Origin: Agaricus subrufescens
Lineage: Eukaryota; Basidiomycota; Agaricomycetes; Agaricales; Agaricaceae
Length of the DNA stretch: 64,000 bases
Reading direction: 5' to 3'
Assembly (NCBI GenBank): GCA_029945375.1
Contig: CM057063.1
Location: forward strand, 1,240,001 to 1,304,000
Positions 48,759 to 60,700 of the stretch are shown piece after piece. Below the pieces are notes generated by a model, which was not told where the DNA came from, did no database searches, and worked only from the letters and a program-made list of their open reading frames with translations. The translations under genes and the position numbers were made by a program. Numbering within the stretch: position 1 is the first letter of the stretch; each line of letters opens with the position of its first letter.

Positions 48759-50339
48759 ATGCGTCTGCTGCCCCCCTCGCGTCGCCAGGACCCCGTCCCG
48801 TCCGTATCAGTGAATGGCCTCGACGAAAGCACCGTCACCGTCGACCCACATGGCGCATCAGGCGTTACGTCGCTGGCTGTGAACCCAGATGCTGTTCCCG
48901 GCGGCGGCTTCCCTACCGCCCCGCTTCTGGCCTCGACAATGTCCCTCGTCACCACCACCACCCCCACCGCCGCCAATCCCGACCCCACCGCAGACTCCTC
49001 CGGCGCCTCCGCCACAGCTGATGCCTCCACCAGTTCCGCCGCCGCTGCTCCCATTTCTCTCGCCACGGTCGTCGGCTCCTGCGTCGGTGCCTTCATTGGC
49101 GCCGTCGCCTTCATCGCCCTGGGCTTTTACTTCTATCGCCGATACCACCGCTCTCTCAAAGCTTCCTACCGCCCTAGGGGCCGTGGCCATCTCAATAGCC
49201 GCGCCGACAGCATGCGCCGTCGCTCCCATAGAGAACCCTGGGATAAGCTCGAGGACGGCGATCCAGAAGACAAATGGGAAGGCCGCAACATCCCCCCGAC
49301 AACAGAGGAATCTGTCGCCCCAATGGAGAAACTCACCATGTTCAAAAAATCCCCCAGCGTCCGGACAATAAACACCACCGTCACTCATTTCGACGAGGCT
49401 CCACTAGAGATGTCCCACCCTTTTACCCAACAATACTCCCTCTACAATACAAGTAATATCGATGATAGAAGTGTCCCATCCCTTCCCGCTGCCAAGCCTT
49501 TCGTGGCACAGGGCGCTGACGCGCACGTGCCGTCCTGGAACGATACCGCCCACAACTCTTTGTTTACTGCCCAGACTCAATCAGAGCATCTGTCAGGCTC
49601 AATGTCACCCTCCCTTTCAATGGCTATTCCTACCCCGCCGGCCACTTCGTCGCCGTTCCACCACTGGGAATCCGCAGAGATTATGACTTTCGAGGGTCAA
49701 AGTGCAGAAATCGTTAACATTAATCCATTTGAGGACGACAATAAAGCGCCGGAGAGGCGAAAGAGCATCAGCAATCCGTTTTTCGGCGCTCACAATGATA
49801 TCCCGAAACGGCGATCAGAGTCACATTCGGTCGCTTCCAGAGCGTCAAAGGTTCAAAGTGATGCTTCGTCGGTGTACATTCCGGTTCCAAGGCTCGACAA
49901 GGGCAAAGGCAGAGCTATCGATCCATTTGACGATGATCATGCACCTCTACCTCCAGCCCCTGTACTCCCCTCCGCCTCGACCGTGCAATCTAACTCGCCT
50001 ACTGTAACCTCTCCCACCAGTCCCCTCCCTGCGCCACAACCAGCCTTCGTGACCCACGTCAACTCCACTTCTGTATCAAGTAATGATGACGCTATAGCAT
50101 CGCTACTAGCCGCATTGGATGGCTCCACTACACCAGAAGATGATGCGCAGAAGCGATCACGAATTGCGTCGGCGCAACCCTCACTACATTCGACCTACTC
50201 GATGTATAGTGAAACCGATGACGATCATGGGAGGGACGTGACTCGAGACTTTCCGTTACCCCCTTCAACGCCTGGACACAACACTCCGACCACCATCAAT
50301 TCATACGTCACTGCTGAATCTAACCGGATCGCTCGGTGA
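48759..50339 (+). CDS. Single-pass membrane protein, Ser/Pro-rich, unknown function
   Basis: One uninterrupted frame. I chose ATG 48759 (MRLLPPSRRQDPVP), giving 526 residues. The open frame extends upstream to 48486, but that part is Arg/Trp/Gly-rich, lies inside the divergent promoter and looks non-coding. A Thr/Ala/Ser-rich ectodomain (about 30-100) precedes a TM helix (VVGSCVGAFIGAVAFIALGF) and FYFYRRYHRS. The long cytosolic tail is disordered, with SMRRRSHREPWDKLEDGD, SVYIPVPRLDKGKGRAIDPF and proline motifs (PLPPAPVLP). The layout resembles basidiomycete wall-sensor-like or mid2-like proteins, but there is no WSC or other named ectodomain. No intron was found, unusual for this window. Confidence 0.72.
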   Translation: MRLLPPSRRQDPVPSVSVNGLDESTVTVDPHGASGVTSLAVNPDAVPGGGFPTAPLLASTMSLVTTTTPTAANPDPTADSSGASATADASTSSAAAAPISLATVVGSCVGAFIGAVAFIALGFYFYRRYHRSLKASYRPRGRGHLNSRADSMRRRSHREPWDKLEDGDPEDKWEGRNIPPTTEESVAPMEKLTMFKKSPSVRTINTTVTHFDEAPLEMSHPFTQQYSLYNTSNIDDRSVPSLPAAKPFVAQGADAHVPSWNDTAHNSLFTAQTQSEHLSGSMSPSLSMAIPTPPATSSPFHHWESAEIMTFEGQSAEIVNINPFEDDNKAPERRKSISNPFFGAHNDIPKRRSESHSVASRASKVQSDASSVYIPVPRLDKGKGRAIDPFDDDHAPLPPAPVLPSASTVQSNSPTVTSPTSPLPAPQPAFVTHVNSTSVSSNDDAIASLLAALDGSTTPEDDAQKRSRIASAQPSLHSTYSMYSETDDDHGRDVTRDFPLPPSTPGHNTPTTINSYVTAESNRIAR

Positions 50340-50649
50340 CGGTGATACTTGAGTTTCGTTCTTTGATCGGTCGTATGGCCACCGCTAACTTGAAATGCTA
50401 ATATTTTTGCGCAAAGTTATTCTTTTTGCGTCCATGTACTTTCATTAACCAATGCTTCTCAAACCTCACCTATTCTACCCACTCACTCAACCCTTTTTTT
50501 CCGTGACATACGAGCTCTTGAAACACTCTATAAACTTCGTGCATATATTTAGTCATTTTTCTTGGTCTCAATTCGTTTTTATTCATTTGGAAAGCTTCTG
50601 TGACGCTTGAACAATTGACTTTTTTCTTGATGTTGATGCTTCTTTGATT

Positions 50650-51760
50650 TTGTTGCGGTCATGCGGTACCGAAGTAGAGAATGATTTATATCCTATCTAT
50701 TCGCTTCGATTGTTTTATAGTCATTACTTTATATTTTTTTTTTTTTTTGAGACCAGAGCTTTCTTTTGCTTTTGCTTTTTTTTGTACTTTGTTGTTTGAA
50801 GGCAGAGTGGAGCTATAGAATGACAATGGGGTTTTGTTACATATTATGATCACATCGGCTATGGCAAGGTACAGTGTAGTAGTCGTAGCATGCTACTGGT
50901 TCAGGTGTATCATGAACCATCGATATTTTGAAATTGAATCGAGTTATTGATAGAGCACAAAATATTGTTAATGGGGGAGGCGGAGAGGGAATACCGATGT
51001 TTGACTCGTTGATGTCTGACGATTGATTTTTGTTGTTGCGGCCATGTGGTACCATGACTTATATCAATCTATTCGCTTCGGTTTTCTTGTAGTAGTAGTT
51101 ATTAGTTACCTTATTTTTTGTTTTTGAGACCGGAGCTTTCCTCAGTGTATGATTTATCCGAAGACAGATTGGAGCTATAGCTTGAGAATGATGATAGGGT
51201 TTTGTTTTGATTCTTTGTTGTTGATGTTTTTTTTGTTGATTTTGTTGCGGTCATGCAGTATCAAAATAGAATGGTCTATATCGATCTATTCGCTTCGAAT
51301 GTTTCGTAGTAATTATTTATTTATTTGGCACCAGAGCTTTCCTTGTTTTTGCTTTTTTTTCTGTACTTTGATGTTTGTCCGAAGACAGAGTTGAGCTATA
51401 GAATGACAATTGAGTCCTGCTATTGTACCATAATAGGGCCAACTAGAGCAAGATACAAGGTAGTAGTAGTCCATGGGTAGCAGCTACTGTAACCCGGCTA
51501 TGCTAGTCGGCCAAATAACCGTTACACCAAAAGGGACTTAATAACAAGCATATATGCTATAAGCTCAGGCTTACAGCTACCGGTTCTAGTACATTGAATT
51601 AGCGATATTTTCATATCAAATCGAGTGATTGATAGAGCACAAAACATTCAAGCTAATGGGAGACGGAGTGAGGGAATACCATACTGATGTTTGATCCATT
51701 GATGTCTGACCGGCCATGCGGTGCCGAAGTATAATGATCCATCTATCCACTTCCATTTTT
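50650..51760 (+). repeat. Degenerate tandem repeat, unit about 370 bp
   Basis: Copy A is 50650-51020: from TGTTGCGGTCATGCGGTACC, through TCTATTCGCTTCG, GAGACCAGAGCTTTC, AGAGTGGAGCTATAGAATGA and GATAGAGCACAAAATATT, to TTGATGTCTGAC. Copy B (about 51031-51230) has only the first half of the unit. Copy C (about 51241-51710) is complete and holds an 88 bp insertion. A fourth copy starts at 51711 and fades by about 51760. Order and orientation are the same in all copies. Divergence and indels show the array is old. No coding potential was seen. Confidence 0.8.
51488..51575 (-). mobile_element.  Confidence 0.
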
Positions 51761-54700
51761 AATATAGTAAATGTGTGAGGCAAGCTTCGTGGGTCGGACT
51801 ATCGTTAGTACCTTCATACGCAAAAAGAAACAAAAAAAAAGTCATCAAAGGTTCATTTTCCACCCGTGTGGGGGTTAAATTTGGGTCTGCCGGTATATTC
51901 AGGCCGGCGTTTAGCACTTATTTATGAATCGGGCTTTTGTTCTCACCTTCTCCTGTGCCCGGTATCAGCTCCTGGAATCTGTTCCGAGAGTTGTAAGCGT
52001 TCTCGATTTCTATTATGATTGTTTTTGCTTGAGGCGCCGCAGCCCAGGGGAGTGTTACAGTCCGAGGCGGCTTACTGTGTCGGACGGCTATACTTAGAAT
52101 GGGCTTGGACCGGATCCATTTCATAGTTGCCTCGCGGCCCCTTGACTGCACACTTAATTAGAAAAGGTCAGCGGGCAAAGTCGCCGGAACATTTGTTTCA
52201 TTGTTGTTTGTTTCGTCTTTTTTCTTCTTCTTCTTCCTCTTTCTCATGTTGAGGGAGAATCAGAAGCCGTTGGAACCTGTATGATAGGATGGCTAGCAAT
52301 TCAAAATTGTCTACTCGTTCAGTTTTTTCGTAAACCTTTCGACAAATCTGTTCGGTGGTTAGGCGGTTTGAGTACCCATTTCATTTTCACAATCGGCGCC
52401 GTTGCAGCATGTTCATAGCTGTAGTTGTAAAATATGCATTTACAGTACATATAGTATTAGTTGGTGGCAGAGTATGGTAGAATATCTAGTTACGTCCCTT
52501 TTGGTGTAATTTTTACTTGGTAGACCGGGATGACCCGTTCTGAGTCACCGCAGCATTATCAGTTCCCAGGAAACAGGTTTTGCAGCAGCAGCGGAAGTAA
52601 ATATCTACCGATAATGAAACGACTCAGTCACATTTTTTCAAATGAAGTGTGCCACTTCAGTTTCCACTCAGGAGGGAGGATGTAATAGTAAAAAATAGAT
52701 TGATGAGCGGTTGGATGTCTTCCCCGTATGGGCGTCTGGTGTTTAAGTATTGGGGAGTGGTAGTGCGAGATGTGTGAAATAGGCATCGTGTATAGGATGC
52801 TCTTCTGAGCAGGGTCACTGCATCAGCAGAAAGGTAAAAAAAAAACTTGTTTGTGATTGGCGAGGATGTGCTTTCATCCGTTCAGGAGCCCTTCACATTT
52901 ACGGGAAATTTGTTCTTTTTATACTTGTGACGAGCAAGTTGTATGCCAAGGTGAAAACTTCTGATTCTCTGATGAGTTCTCGTCCAGTGATGTTCCCGTG
53001 GAACCCGTTAAAACTCTGTGGTAACAAGTTAAAGTTGTAGGTAACTTGCGCTCGAAATCTGATATCATCTTCAAGATTACATCTGCATGGTCGAGACCCG
53101 CACCTCAGCAGGTCCCTTACGCGTAATAACCAATTCGTTGTAGAGAAGGAATAGGCTATCAAACTGGTCCGATCGATCGTACAAGCCGGAACTACACGGA
53201 GAGACTCGTCTATCCCACCTTAAAATGTTGCAGTTTCGAGCCCGTGAATTAATACAACCTGAAAAAACGTGGTCTCCATCGTTTTGGGTTGGTAGTGCAA
53301 TTAAAAATTCGCGGATTCAAACAAATGACAAGCGTTCGAGATCGCAGCATCGATAAAAAATTTTACACCAACGATATTGAACGATCGGATAGCCAGACTC
53401 GCCAAAATACGCTAGATGTGCCAATCGTATCCGGCCGTTGAATGTCTGGCGGGGAACAGAAAATAGCGCAAGTTGACGGTGATGTAAGGTGGAGTGCCCG
53501 TTGGTTTACTCCTTTCAGTTCAAACAAGATCTAGCCAAGTACGGCAGCGCTTGGAGAGCTTGTCAGTTGGGTTCCGATGAACCTGGTAGTTCCAGGTAGA
53601 AGGTCGAAGTCAGCCTCGTTGTGCCGTTTCACGACTCGAAGAAGTGTTTTTCATATGTTTACGGTTCCGTGTCTGTCACCTTTTGATGACTCAGTATGAC
53701 TTTGTGTGAGTACGTGCGATGGGCGCTAATGAATGAGGGGTGGTGGTCAGCTGCTGTCATTCCGTTGAAGCCGCTGACGATGTTGAGCGCGCCTCGTATC
53801 AGGGCGCTTTCAATACTGATTCTTCAAATGTCAAACAGATGACTTAGATTAGAGATCGAGTGAAATCATGATCTCACCCTATTCCTAGATCGGGATGCTA
53901 AGTATAAAGTAGTACGCGGAAGGTCGAGGCCGTTGTATCGTGTGCCTCAATGTACCTCGATTGTAGTAAATGTCTACAACCTGTACAGCCCGCCAGGGCA
54001 GATGTGATTGAATGGTACCTGGTCGGCATTCTTAGCATTCGTTCCTTCAACATTCAACAAACACGTCCAACAAACAGTCGAAAAAGCTCCGTTGGACTTT
54101 TGACGTTTGTGTGTGTGGCGCCAATCGCCGGAGACATCCCGAAATGATTATTTAAACTTTTGATGATGATTTGGTCATAATTTCCAATATATGTGTCACA
54201 TTCAGTTCATCCAAGCCGTTGATCCAGTCACCAATCAAGTGCGATGGGTAGCCGACCATGACTCCCCCCTGGCTTCTCTGTTATTAGACCTACACCATCT
54301 GTGGTATCAGCTCGATCCCTCGATCCTCTTCTGGCTTGATTGACCCGAAACACGGTAATTATCCTCTTCCATATAACGTTGTTCAATTTATTTAATATTG
54401 CCGGGAGCAGGTTATTATCGGAGATGAACATCAGCGGAGGTGTTTTCCGGGCTCGGACCAGTTGCTGGCGGGGCATTTTCGTGCAAACCGTACAGTTCTC
54501 CCTATCTTTCCCCGTTTGATGGCACCCTTTTTGTGCTCGACCGATCCTAACGCGGACTAGCCGAAAGGGTCAGAGTTCAACTTCGAGCTATATTTTACTG
54601 AAATAGGGTGTCTGATGTCGAATATATATATATGTGCGTATGGTCAGGACATGTCAACTCATTCTTTGCAGCTTCAATGGCCTCTCACATCAACTACAAC

Positions 54701-57700
54701 ACCTTTGCCAATGACGCTGAAGCACTTGCTTGGGCACGAGCATTTGCATCTCGTTCATCTTCTAATACCCAACCTTCTGCCTCTTCATCCTCTACCACGC
54801 AATACCAGCAAACCACTAGCGGTGGCCAGGGCTATGGAACAAACATGCAAATCGTACTCGAGCCCGCAGGTAACGACTCTGAGGAAAGTAGCGGACGAGA
54901 CGACCAAGACGCCGGCCGTAAGATGTACGTGACACGTTCGAGATCCCGACCGCTGTGACAGTTAATTTCTCCTGAATTACTTCAGGGCTTGTGAGCGCTG
55001 CAAGAAGATCAAGGTCAAATGTGAATATCCAAACGGAGTCAAGACTTGTGCTCGTTGTGCAAAAATGGGCCTCACTTGCGTACCCGGAAAGCCGAAAGAA
55101 CGTAAAGTTCGCCCTCAATTATCGGCTTACGATCAAGTGATGGACGTTGGTTCGTCGAAGTAGGATCACGAGGCGGTACACTGAGCTAGGTGTGTTTGAT
55201 GACCGTAGAACGAGGTAAGTAAGTCAGTGGCCGATGAAATGAAGCCTATACTTAGATGCTTAACAGATGATCGTACTTCTGTCGCGGCTGGGTTAAAAAT
55301 ACTTCTGTACAGTCTATTACCTCATGAGTATCGTAACAAGACTACTTAATCTGCTTTACAAGCTCCCAGAACTGAAGCGAGAGCCTGTCTCCTGGAGTGC
55401 TTGACTAGAACATGGTCTCTGTGACATCTTCCGGGGACCTAAATTCTGACACATTGCAGAAACTATGTATTATATGTCTTTTCTCCGTTGGAATGTTCCG
55501 TTTTTTGGAATGTTTTTTTGCTTGTTGCACATCATAGGACGTGAGACACGGCACGCTCAACCAAATCAGGTCCAACCACGTTCCAATCTGATGCTTTCGA
55601 GTGGAGTACTCGGATATAGGTTGATCGGGAAAATTGATGGGTTGCGAATACCTAAAGTGGTAAATGGATGTACAAAATTGGAAATGCTGTAGAACAAATG
55701 CGGTTATGGGCGTTTACGGGTTCGGCTTTCAATGAAGCCGTTTGCTGCATGTACCGCGTGTACTCCGCAGAACATGTCTAGAATTGAGGTATGTGTCCTC
55801 GCTCACGGCTAGTTCACTTGCCAAAAAGTTGGCTAGTGCTCGTGTAAAAATTTCGAGCCAGCCGGATGGAACTTGTTTTCGTAAATCAAGGTGTAGCTTG
55901 GGCGTAGAAGCGAAGGGCACGCACGTATTCAGTTGCACTACCAAGGTTAGTTGAGCGCGACTTTATCAGGTACGGAATCCCATCAGCACGGAGTTGCGGA
56001 TATAGGCAACTCAAAAACACAACTAGCTGTCTTTTGCGTGGCTTGGCGCCGGGAGCGTGTCATCGAATCAAAGAAAAAGTTTCCGTATGGCAGTGCCCAT
56101 TATAAGTGAAAATATACGTTTCAGGTCAGTGAAACACAGCATCTTTTGGGCGAGCATTGCATACGTTGATCTAATGAAGGCTATGACATCAGGATTCACA
56201 GGGCTCGGAGGAACCTTGCCAAAACGGGATGAAAGGCAAGTTGCTGTGGGAGTTATAAGGAAATGAGTTCCACTGACAGGACCGCTGTGTCTAACATTCC
56301 ATATAGAAATCGCGAGGTTGGCCACAGCTGAATGCGGAGCTAGATTTCTATTAGTCCCTGTGGAAGCGTTGAATAGGGCTTTTAACTGGTGTAGGTCGAA
56401 TGCAGTGATGAACGGTGCCCAAGAGCATGCGATCGCTGAACGCTATTCGAGTACAGCAGTGTGCGGAACAGCGATTGAAAGATGAGTGGTACCCCGACAA
56501 GAGTGAGCTATACTCATTTATTAACATGATTGAAATGGATAGGCAGAGCATCCACGCGGATAAAGCACCGGTAACTATGGTGGAATACTGCCGTGAGACT
56601 ACTCTACTGGAAATGGTAAGAGACAGATCAAACTGTCGTCCAAAACTGAAGTAAGCGGACCAGGCAGTGAAGTCATAGTCGGCTACCGGTACATGAAAAG
56701 TAGAGGTGCCATTCCAATTCGACCAATCAAACTGATGTAATCTCTCCGAGTTCCCGGGAGGATCAATTAGTGAGCGAGCCGGAGCCACATCGAACCCCTG
56801 TTCTCATGTCGAGTGCGTCCATAAGCTTGATTGACTTAATAATAAGGAGCACTGAGCGCAAGCGTAGTAAGTCTCCTATAGTAACACCGTGAAGCTTACT
56901 CAAGCCCTCGTACAGTATGCAGCACTTGAAGCCTGAGGTTTAAAGGTTTGGACGGTATGAACAGATCGGGCAGCCCCTATAATCGTGTACACTAGCAGTA
57001 CACGCTCTCGGTTGAGAATTCTCAGTCCTAGGATCAGTCTGATGGCGACCTGGCCATGGCAATCGCCGTGATAAATCGGTGGATGTTGGAGTGAACGACA
57101 ACAAAAGATGGATCGATAAGAACATCATAAAAGTCACATCCTGATAAAATGAAGCGATCAAGTTCCTCCGCGGACCACGAAGAGTTCGTTCTTTCATTTA
57201 TAAAAGAACGTCCAGAGGAAAAGAAGAGGGATGCTTTTGTCTCCTCTTTGAACGGAGGGGACACATAAGTGGGGTTGCGAAGGGGCCCAGGGCCGACAAG
57301 GGCGATAATTAATAATTCACGGACATGATGCGATCACACATTGTGTTGAAGGACACTTAGTGGTGTTGTCTACTCTGAGCTCTCTGAGGTTATGCAGTGG
57401 GATGATCACCCTCAAAAGGACGAAGCAGAATAGCCTTTGCTAATGGCAGTGCCCACATGGTAAGGGGAGGAACAGCAAAGCAATGCACACGTGGGTAGGG
57501 ACGAGTGACGTGAGCAATGATGATCCCATTTATCTTAGTACAAAATCCTTTGTCCGCTACCTCCCACCCTAGCCCCCCGACATGTCTGGCTCCTACAATC
57601 AGTGGCCTCCGCCCACTACTCTTTATACTCAACAAGGCTTTAGCTTTTACCCACCCAACCCCCAACAACAACCGGAAACGCAAGATGCCTTCCAGTTCTC

Positions 57701-60700
57701 CCACCACCCTATACCTCAACAGTTACGGCAAGATTCCTCCTTCGGTACCAGCAATCCTGCCCAGACTGGGTCTTTCCGTGTCCGCGACGCCCTTCCTCTC
57801 TCTGTCAACACTACTCCTCGAGTAGATCAGGCCTATGTCAACGCACAATACCTTGTCCCCTCTGACCAGGTTCCAGCTCATCTCCCTGGCCCTTCCTCCC
57901 AGTCAAAGCGAGCTCGCGTACACGAACGAGACCCGGATGATGCCCTAGCCGGCGATAGCCCCGATAAAGAGGGGATGAAAAAGCCGTACGTCCTGTAGTC
58001 GTTCTTACTCACGTGCCCTAACAATACGCAGGACTGGCGCTTGCGCCCGTTGCAAGAGCCTGAAGGTCAAATGCGAGTTCCTTGCTGACCCTGATACTTG
58101 TAAACGGTGTTTGAATGGCGGGCACGAGTGTGTCATTCCAGGCCGAAAGAAGCGTCGAGTCCCGCCGTAAGTCCTATTTGTTACCCCTAGCCACCGACAC
58201 TATGTCACAGTTCTTGTAGGAAACGGGAGCATTTGATCAATCAAATTCGAGCCCAGGCAGATCAGATCAACAAGCTCATTGCGCAGCTCGAGGCAGTTCA
58301 ACGGTCTCAAGGCCAACCACCGAATCTCGAGAGTGCGATCATGCGTTCCCCCTCCGTCTCAACTGAAGGAGACTCTTTCGATGAGTCAGGTGTTTCACCG
58401 AGCAGCGTTAGTGCCTATACAGAAGGCAACAAAGCAATAGAGGATTGGCTTGCAAAGGCCAAGGAGAGTTTCCTCCAATTTGGAAATTCTATCTCCAAAA
58501 GTTATGTCTCGGATGATGACTCGGATTCTCCTGACTGGGGGGATGATGACTACGAAAATGTTGGTCAAGATGATTTGGTCGGCTATCACGACGAGAACGA
58601 GAAATATGAAATTGCCGTGATGCGTCCAGACGCCACTACTGAACCGATTGATGACTTTCAAGGTGGTCGCTTACAGAGACATGGCTCATCTTCCAGCCTA
58701 AATACCACCACTGCTTCAGTTGCGGGCAGCACGGGCCATCGCAAGAAGGGAGGCGAAAAGCCTTCTAATCTACCCACACCGTCCGCACCTTGGGGGCTCA
58801 TAAGTAGGCTGAGTATCCAAAATCGCGCCAACAGCGTGGATCCTGAGGATACTGGAATCAACAACTCCGAATATTTTACGAGTGAATGACTATCCTTCGT
58901 ATTCCCAGACCTGCTCACTGACTTTTTTCCAGGTAGCAACGACCAGAGAGATGCATCCAAAGCTACTCAAAGCGCCCAGCCCCATATTTTAGCTCGAGGG
59001 ATAATATCGACCACCGATGCGGAGAAACTATTTGCTATGTATGCTATTCTTGACTTCACAATGTTCTCCATTGTTAACAACGTCTCCAGCTATTTCGACA
59101 AAATGAACGATTCAACCTCACTACTAGATCCCATACTTTACACACCCCCCCTGACTGCTGTGCGGAGTTCATTTTTATTCACAGTCAGTGAGTATCAACA
59201 AAGGCATTTCAATTTGTTGGGTAGAATCTGATAGCCTTAGTCTGTGCTGTTGCGTCCAGGTACTATGATGAGCGACCGGATTTGTATCCGCAGCTCATGC
59301 ATTATGCCCAACTTGCGGCAGGCACAGGGCTTATCAGTGGGACGAAGAACGTGGAAATGTGTACGGCATACATTTTGCTCAGTCTATACCCTGTTTCCAC
59401 GCGCCGTATGGCCGAGCAGCGAAGCTGGTTGTATCTTGGTCTAGCCATCAGGTAATGATCACATATTTCAATTGCACATCGGATTTACAATAATCCTCCA
59501 GGACCGCCACAGACATCAATTTGCATATACCGATCAAGGAGAAACCTCGAAATGAATGGCAAGCAAGGGAATTCTTGAACCGAACTCGTATCTGGTTGAA
59601 TTGCTTTAACGTCGATCGTTCAATGGGCTCACAGTACGGCAAACCGCCTATCATCAATAATAGAGATTACTTGGCGAGTCATTCTCCGGAATGGTACAAG
59701 AACTCCCCGTTCAACCTTCAGAACTTCGATATCCATATCTGTGCTTATAACGCCGAATTGAGGCTCATGGCTGAGTTCGCGGCAAAGATTCATAATGATC
59801 CCGAGCAGCCCACTGGCCTTAATAGAGTGAGTTATTCGTTCGTGGTCGTTCAGATCTTGTTGCCTGATCTTCTTTATGTAGAACCTTGACCTTGTGTCTA
59901 TTTCCATGAATACTGATGAAGAACTCAAGACTCTTTGGGCTCACTGGGAAGAAGTTCTCGCAGGAACAGACTTATCCATCCCTCAAAACCGTTTCAGGAC
60001 TGGGTTGCTCCGATTGGCATACAGCTATTCAAGACTTATTGCCCTGTCTTTCGGTTTTCAGCATGTCTTCAGCAAGGGCGCCCCGGACGAGAGTATTGTT
60101 CTATATAGAGTATGTTGCCCTAGTTCTATAGCAAGGTTATTTATGCCAATCTCATCCCGTTTTCCAGTGCTTGAATGCCGCGCGTGATGTTGTTCGGGCA
60201 GTACTTGATGATATCTGCCGCCCGGAGCAAGGTATGTTATGCCAGCGTTCAATTTTGTCTGAAGGCTCAGTTACATCTATATCAGTGTTCTACTGGCGTC
60301 ATGGACCCGAGTCACAGAGTATTTTCCTCACATTCGCTTCCACGTTCCTAATCAAGGTACGTATTATTCCCTCTGATTGGGGTAGTCAGCTCATGCCACG
60401 CAGTTACTTCAACCCCGTTTCGCTTCGCATATCAACCAAGAAACTCGGGCGGAAATCAAGGGTTTGGTCAAAAGAGTTGTTGAGCTTCTCAGCTCGAAGG
60501 AAATTGCCATCGACGAACGGCTCGGACCAGGTCTTCATGCGCGCTTCCTCCGCAATCTTCTTCATTCTCCCTCCATTCGCCAAGACACCTCTTATGCTCG
60601 CCGCAAACGCGCTACAAAATCTGTTGGTACTGCATCGGAATTGATAGATCATACGCCATTGTCGAACCAGCCCTCACCAGCCAGATCTGGTGGTTCGCTA

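Larger units (their letters stand above)
50340..54676. other. 4.3 kb non-coding region with repeats
   Basis: The longest gene-free stretch. It contains the decayed tandem repeat (50650-51760), two copies of the TG-bounded short element (51488-51575 and 52426-52543), and T-rich runs near 50742. The remainder (about 52600-54600) has no gene I can support; a minus-strand frame at 52899-53162 (87 residues) has no motif. Confidence 0.6.
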